From: Blasia pusilla
Taxonomy: Eukaryota > Marchantiophyta > Marchantiopsida > Blasiales
Reading direction: 5' to 3'
DNA: 64,000 nt
Assembly (NCBI GenBank): GCA_050084515.1
Contig: CM114271.1
Location: 37,262,001-37,326,000 of the forward strand
Position 1 is the first letter of the stretch. Each line of letters opens with the position of its first letter. Shown here in pieces: positions 45,633 to 59,651 of this stretch. The position numbers were made by a program, and so were the translations under genes. The notes under the pieces were generated by a model, which saw only the letters and a program-made list of their open reading frames with translations, did no database searches and was not told the DNA's origin.

Positions 45633-47219
45633 AACTCTCTTCCAAAGTTGGAGGAGGAGCAATGCCTTGTGGGTCGTTATCATAGCATAGTAACATTAAT
45701 CAAATGTGAACCTATTGATCATATTTTGGATGCACTTCGAGTAAATGGAAGCTCCATCATAGTTCTCAACCATAATGGTCGGTCCATCCACATATTACAT
45801 ACAAGCATACGCTCATACACTTGCCACACAATCAGGAAAATAAATTTCTCTACTCGTCATGTTGTCGGATAACCTAGGGCACTCAACATAATACTCCATA
45901 AGCTCCCAAATGTGGAATGCCCTTATCCCATGTGTGGAGATTTTAATGCCTTATTGGTCATATTCAACCCTATTGTTGTGGCCCTCATAGCCCAACATGC
46001 GATGATGCAAAACATAAAAACTCTAGTGAGCTCACATTAGGATGTCAACACGTCAGCTCGCGTGTCAGAGTCCCTAGAATGAGATTTGAGTTGTAAGAAA
46101 TATGCAAGCCATGTTGGGCATCTCAAGTGATGATGTAACCTAATAAACTAGACCAAATACCAAGCAAGACTTGAGAGAAGCTTAAGTCCCACAAGAGCTG
46201 GGCACCAAAAGGATTACAACCGGACTTGGAACATGACTAAGCGTTTGGGGGTTTGCCACATTTGATGTCATAACGGATAGATCCAAGATTCTTTTGGGAT
46301 GAATAAGGTGGTGTTGGAAAGCTTACAAGAAGAAAATTCCAATGCACTAAAGATTCACACAAAGGCATAAGAAGAGATTGAGAAACCATCCCTAAACTAT
46401 CAGAATGAAAGTTGGCTTGAGGGCCACAAGGAGCGTCCTAAGAGGACTTACCCAAATGTAGGGAGGGGGGGAGATCTCTATACCTATATATAAGGGGGAG
46501 GGTATCCAATAAAGTCTAGGACCCCACCTTGGAGAACCATGGGGATCAAGCAAGGGCATAATGACTACAACACTTGCAACCACCAAAATGCAATAGCACA
46601 CACTCCCCTCTCCTCCCTCTCTATAATGGAGTTCTTCCAAGCTAAAGAGTCCCCAATATTTTAAGCAAAGATTGGGTAAGAGTGTACGAAAGTTACATGT
46701 GAGTTGATCATTGCTACTCACGGAATGAGAGAGGCGCATGAAATTCAACATTGATACGGCATTTTAGATAAAGAGCTCGGGGGAGAGATTAGACGGAATG
46801 TTGCTAAAAACAACAATGCCCATATTACAGATGGTCTTCAAGTTGTTTAAGCGGATTGAGCTCAACATGAACGAGGAGCATGTAAAGACCACCTGATTCC
46901 CATGAGAGTTAGGAAGTCCACAAGTGTTAGTAGCCTACAAGTTTCCCAACATATACAAATCCATAACAGCGATTCAATGAGTAGAACGCATATCTTGAGC
47001 CCATGAGGAAATGGTCAATGCAACATACATTGGTCAACAGGGATCAAGTTTGGTCTAGTGGACATGTGGTGGATCCCATAGAGGGGGGGGATTGTAGACA
47101 ACATGAAGAATAGTGGGGTGTAGAGAGCACCTTACATGGCTCAAGAAACACCTCACATGGCACTACCACAATCATAGAGTGATGATTATGTTTGTGTGAT
47201 ATTATATAGATGTGAGAGT
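45633..47219. other. Unassigned repeat-derived DNA with LTR-like signals
   Basis: A TATA-like ctatatataaggggg at about 46486 is followed 20 bp later by aataaa, an LTR promoter/poly(A) arrangement on +. A purine run, agaggggggg, at 47080-47089 precedes TTGTAGAC and may be a polypurine tract. No element could be delimited. Confidence 0.35.
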
Positions 47220-48540
47220 ATTTGTAATGTTACATACATCTATTAGGGGTTGCGCATTCGAATTGCATGTAGATTGGAGCATGTTTGGTCTAGGAGTGAT
47301 GCTTACTTGGAGAGATGACAAGCAAAGAAAGTTCATTGTGGCTTATGCGAGCCTATCAAACAATATTGCATAGGCAAAATACAACTCCTACAAGGGAGAG
47401 AACTTAGTTGTAGTGTGGGGTGTGGCACATTTCAAGTTGCTACATATTTGGCGATCCTATCATGCTCATCGTTGATCATCAACCATGGAGATGGTTGATG
47501 GAGGTCGACAAGCTTACATGGAAGATTGTGAAGTGGGCTCTACTACTATTGGAGTATGACTTTAGATGGTTCATAGGCGAGGACAGTTGAACAAAGATGC
47601 AGATAGTTTGATCATGAGTTGAAACCCATGCATGAGTTAGAGAGACAATACAAAACTTAGATGGCCTTGAGAGAGTGATGAGGAGACGATGCTCGATTGG
47701 AGTGCATCTACCTTCCTTTGTTGGTTGACTATGCCAAGCCAACCGTAGGTCCCGGCTCCAATAGTGAGCCGTATGATAAGTCTTCAATTCCAAAGGTCAA
47801 TGAGGAGGCAATGTGTAGTCATGATATCCATTATGATATGAAGGTTTTGGATCCCCTACTTACTAGCATCACAATAAGCATAGTGAGTACTAAGAAGTGA
47901 GACTAATTCCTACGAAGAGACTAGAGGCTTGGGTGGGAGCTGACACACCTTTTATGATAGCGGGGGAATGATAGGGTGTGGATGGTGCCTCATCCTTCCT
48001 AGCAATCATGTGTTGTGTGACATGCCCATGAGGATTTGGGGCCTTCTATAGTAAAGCATACTTACAACTTCCTCTAGTTTTGGTATTGGGGATATACATA
48101 CTGAGATTTAGCTTTTTATAACCAGATGTATGGTTTGTGAACAAGTAAGAGCATCCTTTAATGCTCCCAATCTATAGCTATATCCTTTGATGATTGTGAG
48201 GTTAGGCTCTCGTTAGACTTTATGGGCCCCTTGCCATTAACACGTCATCATCAAAGATATATGTTGTTCATGGTGTAGCATTCCTCCAAGTGGATAGATT
48301 TGGTGGCACTAATGGACAAGGTAAGCAAGATAGCAACTTGTGCATTTTTTGATCGCATGTTTACTCATTATGGTGCATCAACGAAGGTGGTTACAGAAGA
48401 TGGTACCAAATTTAGAGGGAAGTTTCAAGCCTTGTGTGATCAAGGTGGAGTAGTAAGAGGAGACAAAGAGAGGAGAGAAGAAACTATCCTCAACCCAAAG
48501 AGATACTTTTTAAGAGAGTTTCTTGTGATTTGAAAGATGT
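47220..48540 (+). pseudogene. pol: Ty3/gypsy RNase H and integrase remnant
   Basis: Near 47255-47480 the frames give HVDWSMFGLGVML, KFIVAYASLSNN and LVVVWGVAHFKL, diverged from HTDWSMLGLGAVL of the first element. About 48010-48533 gives HAHEDLG, LSLDFMGPLPLT and DRMFTHYGASTKVVTEDGTKFRGKFQALCD, the integrase zinc and core domains with D,D visible. The Glu block is not found. Stops occur every 10-30 codons. The linker is mostly lost. Confidence 0.85.
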
Positions 48541-48719
48541 CTTGTGCTAACGCATTGCTACACAATCCTCATCGCAGGTCAAATCTACACATCACGCAAC
48601 ACCAATCTTCCCAACGTATAGGTAGATCCCTTCATATACAAAACTAACTCGCGCATATATATTGAGACCCCACAACAAAAATCAGAGTAAAAAGCGCTCA
48701 CTTGACCTAAGACTCAATT

Positions 48720-49140
48720 CCTAAATCTACATCAGCATATCGAGCCACACCCACCCTCTGCTCTGAGGGAATCCGGATGCTGGCACCCTAGTTCCTACCT
48801 ATACAAGCAAGAGAGGTGCTCCCAAGGCCCAACATGAGAAAGATTGCTTGAGATATCCATCTCTCCCTCTCTTATACCTTGAGAAGAGCCTTTTGGCTCT
48901 TCCTCCAAAAATAGCCATCCCAACCGTAATCTACGTGCACCTTCATAGGTTTCCAGATGACTGTTGACTCAATCAACGGATCACCTAGCTGACAAAGACC
49001 AAAATAGAGAGATTATCATAGATAATGTTCTCGATGCAAGAGACTTGTTGCCAATATCATCCGACATCTTAGGACGAAGCCACATCCGAATAGCCCGTTG
49101 ACCCTCTATGTCGTTAATGCAATAGAACTCTACCAACGTC
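48720..49140. repeat. Dispersed repeat shared with 11730-12140
   Basis: Direct-orientation copy. A second weaker stretch of the same phrases (acacatggctacaaaatccacatc) follows at 49150-49290 and echoes 48550-48700, so the area also contains a local duplication. Confidence 0.6.
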
Positions 49141-49595
49141 CAACTAAGATGTGACAATTATTATGCGCAAACACATGGCTACAAAATCCACATCATTGGT
49201 CATATCTACACACCACACAACATCAATCTTCCCAACGCACTGGTTGATACATCCATAAACAAAATGAACTCACGCATATACATTGAGACCCGGCAACCGC
49301 CCCCCTAGCTGAAATTTGGGTCCCCCTAACTCCAGATGGCACTCACATACCTACCTAACATGATTTACTATCCTACACACATCTAGCACCATCACTGCCA
49401 TCGTCCTTGCAACACGGCAACACTATAGCCATATGTCGTGTTGATCCCTCCAAAGAGATCTAGCACTCTCGTACTGTACTCCAACGCTGCCACGCAACAT
49501 ATGTAGTACCCAAAGATATGAAATCACCAATCTAAGAGCACGATTGTCACCCGACTCTATATGCTCTAATAGATAGGCATGGCTCCACACATACC

Positions 49596-50036
49596 TCATA
49601 AGTTCGTCTGCACTCCAAGCATCTCAATGCTCGTTCCCAACAATAGTAAATAGGTCTTTGCACCATGGGAAGAGACATCTACTCTAGCATGTCTCTCCGC
49701 AATGGGAATTTCCTTTGCGTGTGTGCTCCTCTCTAACAACTCTCTTGATAAGCTAAAACCACATGTGAATGTTGCCAACGTGGTCATCGTATCCTCATGT
49801 GGTCGAACACTACTATCTTATGCAAATTGCACTTGTAGATGGCTTACCCTTCCATCATCTGATCGCCACCCTGGCCCATAAGAAACCGTCTCCTTCAAAA
49901 AATCCAAGATGAAACCAAGGGGGTACAACACCATAATCTCTACCAACATATCACATGACTTTGTCAATGTTGTAATCACCCGAGTGCGCACTATCGCACT
50001 ATCAGACTTATGCTCTGCTTGGAGTCTAACCACCAC
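49596..50036 (-). pseudogene. Ty3 protease-linker fragment
   Basis: 50036-49818 reads VVVRLQAEHK ... MVLYPLGFILDFLKE and 49787-49596 reads MTTLATFTCGFSLSRELL. They align in the same order with VVVRIRSGHH ... MLYPMGFSIDY and MATLASFSSAIT of the first element. It lies in inverted orientation to its + strand neighbours. No active site is retained. Confidence 0.65.
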
Positions 50037-50645
50037 CTCCTTTCAAGTCATGTATTGCATGGATGATGCACCCCCAATAGAGGTCCGTATCTAAAAGGGA
50101 AAATGCTCAATATCGCCTTTCCGTAAACCCAACGTAGAACACATTGCCTTCCCTAACATCAAGGGCTACAGATTATAATCAATGCATAGCTAGAACTCCT
50201 CTTGAGATAAAGTCCATATTTGTGGGGACATTCGTGGATGTGTTTCAAGACGTCGCATACAAATGGTGGTAGAGTCTGAGAGAGACTCTTGGAAACCAGA
50301 TAAGTACCTTGACTTCATACAAGTCACACGTCAACATCGAGGAACAAATGCAATGATTGATCTGGATGATAAAATCCCCCCACCAAGATATTCAAAAATA
50401 CCAAATAGCTCCCAAGTTTGAGTTTGAGTGTCTTTTGAAAAATCCTTGAATATCTTATTTATGAATTATTCTGTTGCTAGGGCTTCCCATAATCCTAGCT
50501 CGGGGATTATTCTACAATATGATATTCCTGTCATAGAGGCAAATTGCAATCTCAAAAGATGGTGTATTTTTGGAAGTAACCCTACACGCGGAGCCACCTA
50601 TACGGCTGGATTTGATGGAATAAGAAGAGCAAAGATATACATCTC
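50037..50645. other. No gene recognised
   Basis: A 75-codon frame at 50428-50655 has no recognisable domain. The left part may continue the minus-strand Ty3 fragment. Confidence 0.35.
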
Positions 50646-53159
<2,514 letters not shown>

Positions 53160-54979
53160 CAGAATCCGACGGGTTGCAGGACTCGTCAAGATAAGTTTTG
53201 CTTATCATCCTATCGTAAGAATTTCTGTCGAGGTCTGCAAATATCGCAAGACACGAGAATTTTTGCATCCATCTTCAGTCATCAAAGTTCAGTTTTGGCC
53301 ACCCTAAAGGAGAAACAAAAACACAGACCATTACAGGAAAATATAACAGACAAGTCCCATACATGAGAAATAAGAAGAGAATAAACACTGTCAACTCTTA
53401 TAATATGTTGCAACCCGATCTTTGGTTTGCAGCGCATCAGAATCCATATCTCTAATGTAGCAGGACTCGCTAATTTAGGGAGTCCTATTACTATATTAGA
53501 TGATGAAAGACTCTATAATCTTTGAAGATTCATATGTCCAATTCTTTCATTCCACACATTTAAATCTGTGACTTATTGGCCGGTTTGACCATACATTGCT
53601 ATTTGAATCTCTCGCATGGAAACATCTAATTTGAACATTCTGCCAGATCTAGTTCCTTTGGCTATTGTTGTCTGGTCATCCATTGTTTGAATGAAATAAC
53701 CATCTGCGTTAAACTTCACTTGATAACCCTATTCTACTATCTGTCCTACAGAGATCAGATTTCTTGCAATGGTACGAACATAGAAAATATTTCTAAGAGC
53801 ACAAAGACCATCTGATGCTATTGGAATTTTACCGGTATGCGTGATATGATGTTGAGTGTCATCTCTTGTGAGCACAATTGCTTGATCATTCACCGGCTCC
53901 AAACTACTGAACTATTTAGCTTGTGAGGTCATGTGATTTGATGCACCAGAGTCAAAGTACCAATCTACTGTCGAGTCTTTCTTGACCATTGCTCCCATAT
54001 GATGAGTCATAACCAAGAGATGCTCCGTTTGTGAATGTTGTTGTTCTTGGTACTGCTCTTGGTATTATTGCTCCAAATAGTTTGGTTGTTGTAAGGCTAA
54101 TGTTCTCATATGTGCCTTCTTCTTGAAACAAAACTTTGCATAGTGATCCTTTATCCCATAATAATTGCAAGATCCAATGATCCTCTACTGTTGACCTCGA
54201 CCCCAACGGTTTCCACCATCACTACCTTGTGATTGTGTCTGGTACTGGTTCGTAGTTGATTGAGTGACGTTGTATTGAGTGCTTCTTCCTCCATATGCTT
54301 GGTATCCAACACGAGCACATAAACTTCTACCACGACCCTTGCCTCTGTTTGATCCATAACCTGCAAATAGGGCACTCTTTTGCAGACTAGACAAGCTACT
54401 GCTGCCTACTAGGTACATCTCTTCACTGATTAACAAAGGGACTAACTCTTGGAAGGTTGGATACTTCTCTCTCACAAAGATAGAGATCTCAAAGGACTTG
54501 TAATACTTTGGAAGGCCTTGAAGAGTGAACAAAATCAGATCATCATCTTCTATTGTCACTCCAATACTATTCAACTGATCAACAATATGTTTGATACTCA
54601 AAATATAATCATTGATGCTCTGCGATCCTTTCCTCACTTTGTTCGATTACTTTTTGAATTGAATCTTTTTGGCCCTTGTAGATGTTTAGAGTAGCTTTTC
54701 CAATGCATCCCAGGCCTGTTTTGGAGTATCAACATATTGAATGTGACGTATCATTGGCGAACTGATCGTTATTGAAATGTAGTGGATTACTTGCCTTGTG
54801 CGTTTGTTCCAGACGCGAACATTCAAGTTTGTTGAGTCACCTTCTAGTTTGGCCTCATCATATATGACAAGCTCCCATAGTTCTTGACCCATCAAAAATG
54901 GTTTCATGCCAAACTTCTAGACATTGTAATTTTTCTTATCTAGCTTCTTGCCTGTGATTGTTGTTGAGGAATACTCCAT
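53160..54979 (-). pseudogene. gag-pol: Ty1/copia gag, protease and pre-integrase region
   Basis: The 5' half of a copia polyprotein on the minus strand starts at ATG 54979 (MEYSSTTITGKKLD). Gag helices are in 54907-54686 (LEGDSTNLNVRVWNK ... AWDALEKLL) and 54637-54185 (INDYILSIKHIVDQL, LTLQGLP-type LFTLQGLPKYYKSF). The zinc knuckle reads CNYYGIKDHYAKFC; the second Cys is replaced by Tyr. The protease motif is WYFDSGASNHMTS near 53965. GHMNLQRL of the pre-integrase domain lies near 53540. Stops (for example TAG after LDKKNYNV, and after LEKLL) show it is dead. Integrase core, RT and RNase H are missing. Confidence 0.88.
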
Positions 54980-55483
54980 GACGAACGATTTCTCTCAAAA
55001 AAATGTAATTTCAGGTTCTCTACTGCTCCAATTGAAGCATAAACCACTCCTACATAGAAATCGATCTGAAATCTGCCAAAAATTGATCAAAAATATCAAA
55101 GAACTAGTCAAAATTGGCATGTAGAGAGCAAACTCCACAACTTTTCTTCACTAATTGCACTTTCCAACACTGAAATTACTATTGCATGAGCTTAGAATGT
55201 CAAAATTGAGCGATTTTGGATGCAATAGAAAGCTCTCGACGAGCTCTACAAGACGACTAGAACAAGCCTTTCGCATTATTCTAGCCGCTGCAAACCTAGA
55301 AGGCTAAATTGACCGGGAGAGCCCTTAAAAATGCCTCCAAAGTTTTATCACCGTCAAAGCTCCACGTGAAATTTGCACCCACTGAGCTCTGAACAAAATG
55401 ACCTTCTCCCAAATTGAAATCGTGACTTCTCTTGCCTCTCTTCTCTCCTCAAACACCAAGAATTTCAAGTGATGTTCTCCTAT

Positions 55484-55496
55484 CGTTCTGATACCA
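55484..55496 (-). promoter_or_regulatory. Primer-binding site (initiator Met tRNA)
   Basis: TGGTATCAGAACG on the minus strand begins immediately after the LTR's terminal CA. TGGTATCAGA is the usual sequence complementary to the 3' end of plant initiator methionine tRNA, which primes copia reverse transcription. Confidence 0.85.
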
Positions 55497-55768
55497 TGTG
55501 GAAAACTGCTAAAGAAGCATAATTGGTGGGAAACGACTCTCACATTCACACCACCATGGAGAAAAAAATTTGCAATAAGAGAATAAGTGGAGGCTGGTCC
55601 TCTTCTCAATTATATAGGGTATGTACAAGCAACCCTAACTCTAACCTTAACCATAGTCTCGAGTTAGACTAACTATGATTAACTAACCCTAGTTAAGATA
55701 ATCGCGCTTAAGTGACTAAACAAGATTAAACTTCCCTACTTTGTGTGAGTACCAAATTTAGCAGTTCA
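55497..55768 (-). repeat. 5' LTR of the 53-55 kb copia element
   Basis: It is 272 bp, reads TGAACTGCTAAA ... TTTAGCAGTTTTCCACA on the minus strand and has a partial terminal inverted repeat. A primer-binding site follows directly. No matching 3' LTR was found in the window. Confidence 0.75.
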
Positions 55769-56479
55769 TGTGTCTCATGAGCTTGACTGTAACTCAATAA
55801 CTAGTAGCCGCTTTGCATTGATCGAGAATAATGTCATGAAGCCATAGTTGCAATCTGCTTTTGATCGTTTTGTTGTGCTGATCGGGGAAAAAACACATCG
55901 TCTGGATCACGGAGCTATGCCATCTCTAAGGAATATAAAATGTATTTTGACAATAGAATAGGGGATGACCATAGTTGCCACATCTTTTCATCGAGTGTTG
56001 TGTTGTTTGTAGATGTATCTTGCCGTCGTAACCGTATCACACCATCAAGGAGGACTAAGTTCCGTTATCATGGAGGAGTAAAATTGGCTAACGATTAGAC
56101 GATTTTTTTTTCACAACTAAGTTCAAGACAATTTTCATTTTTTGAGGAGAAACATTGATATCAAGTTTCAAGTAACTCATTGTAGTCTTTCGGCTTGAAC
56201 TTATAAGAGATTTCTAGATATTGGATATTTGTTGTAGTCTGTAATTTTGTAGGGATGTTGGGAGCATCATTAATGTACGACAATAGGAGAAATAGATCTA
56301 TGTGGGATGTCCCAATTGATAGTTATCCAATATTGATGAGAGGATAGCTTAGTATCAAGGATTGTTGCACTACGCCAACTTGTTATCATGTTGTACACGT
56401 CTAAGGGAGAGAGTCCGTAGGATGAGTGTTGCACATGTTAGTTTCGAGTGATCGAAAAATTACATGTAGGTTTGAGATT
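55769..56479. other. No gene recognised
   Basis: Low-complexity and AT-rich DNA. It may include diverged leader or gag sequence of the Ty3 family adjacent to 56480. Confidence 0.35.
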
Positions 56480-56830
56480 GATGAACCTTATGCCAGGAGG
56501 CATGAGGTTCATCATGATGTCCTTTTGGGATTTTGAGATATGATTGAGGTGGTACACTAGAGAGTATTACTAGAGCGTTTATGCGAGGTTGCGCAAGGTA
56601 TTAAAGATCCCCATGCGAGGGACCGCCTCAACCTTCTTTTGTGTCATCCTAAGATGGGGGAGAGGTCTTAGAGGAAGATTTTTGCAATAAGTCACTACTA
56701 TGTTAAGCGGTCCTATTGCTTGGGTATACAAGATGGACGACCCAAGTAGAGAATTGCACAAGTTTTCATGGGCTATAGTAATCATTTAGTTACGTGACTT
56801 CATCGTTGAGTTTAGGAGTTGGTAGAAAAC
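56480..56830 (+). pseudogene. Ty3 gag scrap
   Basis: Frames give AWVYKMDDPSRELHKFSW and LRDFIVEFRSW, matching AYKMDDRARGPHRFSS and LHDFIAEFRSW at about 1300-1400 of the first element. Several stops are present. Confidence 0.75.
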
Positions 56831-57887
56831 ATAATCAACACACTTGCCACTTTATCCTAGATGATAGACTATTCATATAGTCCCATGAACCTACATAATT
56901 CACTTTTGACTTATAACGATGTTAATATATAAGAAACAACTTGAGTTTGGAGATATATCAATAGTCCTCCTTAATCTCAACCTAGTACCTCTCATAAGGA
57001 TGAAACTTATATCTACAAAGTCAATTGGTCCAATTGCTAATTTGTTGTAGAATTCCTCTCACTTTCTTATAACTTCCTAGCGTTAATAGATGACTCAATT
57101 TTTTTTATAGATAGTTCATTCCACACTTCTTTCGGTATCTTTGCATTTTCAATGCAACATATCATATATGTAATAATTGATGGTTATGGATTACTTGCCT
57201 TACCTTCTTGTTTCATTTTTTGACTTAAGGATCAATAGAATTTCATTTGGGAATAGAAATTTGGAAGGATCAACTCATAGAGACCATAAATAGTACTTTA
57301 ACCACATATTGCATAAAGGTTTAGAAAGGTCACTCTCCAACCCTAGAAACAAGAGAAAGGCCCAAAGTTTAAGAGAATTAATATGTTGCTTTCCTCTCAA
57401 AGAGAAGAAAAAGTGGACTAGGTCGCAAGTATTATTTATGCCCTCTATAGGTGGCCTTCATCTTCTTTTTCCTAGCCAAGTAGACTATCCAACATATCAT
57501 CCCATCTCGTGTGCTTATGTCTACCAATTCATACTTTGGTTTTGAGATCCACACTCGTGTAAACTGATTATTCTTAATTGGCTTGTGTGAACTAATTTTT
57601 GTCATGTAAACTTGACACAATCAAGTTTATGACGCTACCAATCACTCTTACGCAAGCTTCTCTCGTATTTGGATGTGCCTTTCCTTTTTGTGTTTGTATA
57701 AAGGACCCCATCCTAAACCTCTTCCTTTCCCCATTTGAGTTGGGATGATGAACCCTAAACATGCATGGGTCCTCCAAACGGCATCGCAAATTGGATTATG
57801 AAAATATGCTCAAAGTTTGGATAAATTTTGTACCATTCAATTAGGACACCTTTCATGAACAATAATGAAAATGATGATTTTATTATT
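56831..57887. other. No gene recognised
   Basis: Open frames at 57309-57545 (+) and 57592-57789 (-) lack known motifs. AT-rich. Confidence 0.35.
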
Positions 57888-58084
57888 ACTAGTTAGGTCC
57901 CATGAAAGATGAGAGACTATGCGATGCATTAGTCTTTGGAACCCTAAACACCAAGTTATGCCACTTTAATGCCCAATTATGCCACGTGTCTTACATTTTG
58001 AGTTTAAAAGACACTTAACTCCACGTGTCTTACATTTTGAGTTTAAAAGACACTTAACTGTCGCCATTCCTCCAATAGTAGTAC
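57888..58084 (-). mobile_element. Mini-Helitron, diverged
   Basis: The minus-strand 3' end reads ATGCATCGCATAG ... CATGGGACCTAACTAGT, like 41965-42153. The 5' end near 58084 (TGTACTACTATTGGAGG) is a weak match to TCTATACTATTAAGGAGG-type starts. It contains a 39-bp tandem duplication at about 57980-58058. Confidence 0.5.
57980..58058. repeat. 39-bp tandem duplication
   Basis: Two adjacent identical units begin ccacgtgtcttacattttg and end cacttaact, inside the mini-Helitron. Identity indicates a recent event. Confidence 0.9.
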
Positions 58085-59651
58085 ATCAGATTATTTTGCT
58101 TCATTAGTAGAGGGTGGGCTTTTGTAGTAATGGCTCCATGACAATCGGTAGATTCAGTTGGATTGATGTTGGAAACGCATAATTCTTAATCATCCCGATG
58201 GATGAGTATAAATAAAACTTTAGGAAGAGAGGTGTGCTAGCAAGCAAGGATTGATGAGGGATCCTTTACGGATAATTTAAAATAGAATGGAAATTCAGGA
58301 AGTGATAGAGTGCAAGAGGAATGGCAGCAATGAACGTGTAACACGGTGAAAAGACCTCGCTAAATTGGAGACGTCATTGAATGAATCTCAAAGTCTGTTC
58401 CTTCCGCGAGGGATCTTTGGTGTGCTCTCGACATTGTTCATTAGGAGGTTCGTGTTCGATCTCCTCTTCCCAATCCAATAGATCCGATGGCGAATTTGAC
58501 ACTACGATCCACATGCATATTGGAAGAGGATCTGTTCACAGGAGGAAGATCTTGTGAAAGGTATCCAATGAAAACATTGCCTCGACATTTGTAGACCTAA
58601 TGAAATGTTCCGATCAATGCAAACGTGACAATCATCCTATCATCTGTAATTGACTTAGAAGGTCTCGCAAGCGGTTCTCAAAACCCTAATATCACCGGAC
58701 TTAACTTCAGTTGCGATCAAACATTCATCCTCTCAAGGTTTCAGAAGGTTCGCAACTTCCGCTTCACCACCCCAGTGTCACCCGAAGCCCATACTTTGTC
58801 CCGGAATCGCATTCAAGGCGCCTAGGGTAGCGTCTACCTCGAGCTGGGTCAGGCCTAGGTTTCAGGTTCGGGAGCCCCGGTATGGAGAGGTCGCGACTCA
58901 GGGTAAAGAGGTCGCGACGGAGGACAGGGAGGACAGCATTCGGAGACGGACGGATCTAAACGAGACGGCGCTAATCGGGTGGACGGAGTCCGGAGACGGA
59001 CGACGTCCGTCCGTACTACGTTCGGTCCACTTCAAATGATAGAATTTGTCGACGGGTATTAGGGCGGGAATTAGGGGATTCGATCATTTTGGAAAGAACG
59101 GAGAAGAGCGGTAGAAACCAAACACAGAGGGATTAGCATTTTATTACGAGCATATTAGCATTTGATTACGAGCGGAAGACCCGGAACCGAGGAATACGAA
59201 GGGCGCGCGAGGAGAAACAGGGAAGGAGGAAGAGCAGAGACCGTGATTAGCTGTGATTATCAGCGTATTAGCATTTCATTACGAGCTTGATTAGTTGTAA
59301 GTCGAACTGCTGCGAGCTGCGGACCGCGGATTTCAAGCCGGATTAGGCGGATGGGGTCCACTCCGTAACTTTCATGTAAGAGATTCTTTGCGTCCGTGAG
59401 TATCATTTGCCAATTTGCACGTAAGTAGCTATCAGTGCCACACATTCAGCCATGGTGATAGCTAAAAGCTTAGATCGTAATCCAAGAAAACATGTCTATT
59501 ATTATGTGCACTATAATTTTGGTGTTCGGTTCCATTTATGTACTGTCCGGTCTTGCCCAGGTCGAATGGACAAAATTCACACTTTAAGCCTGCACTTGAA
59601 GTTTGCACTTTAATTGGAGCCTGCACTTGAATCCCTGAACAACTTATAGCC
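58085..59651. other. 5' flank of the MULE gene
   Basis: 58800-59050 is GC-rich with repeated cggagacggacgg words and may be a first non-coding exon or promoter. A phrase like tattagcattt(t/g/c)attacgagc occurs at 59132, 59153 and 59265. No long terminal inverted repeat was identified. Confidence 0.4.
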
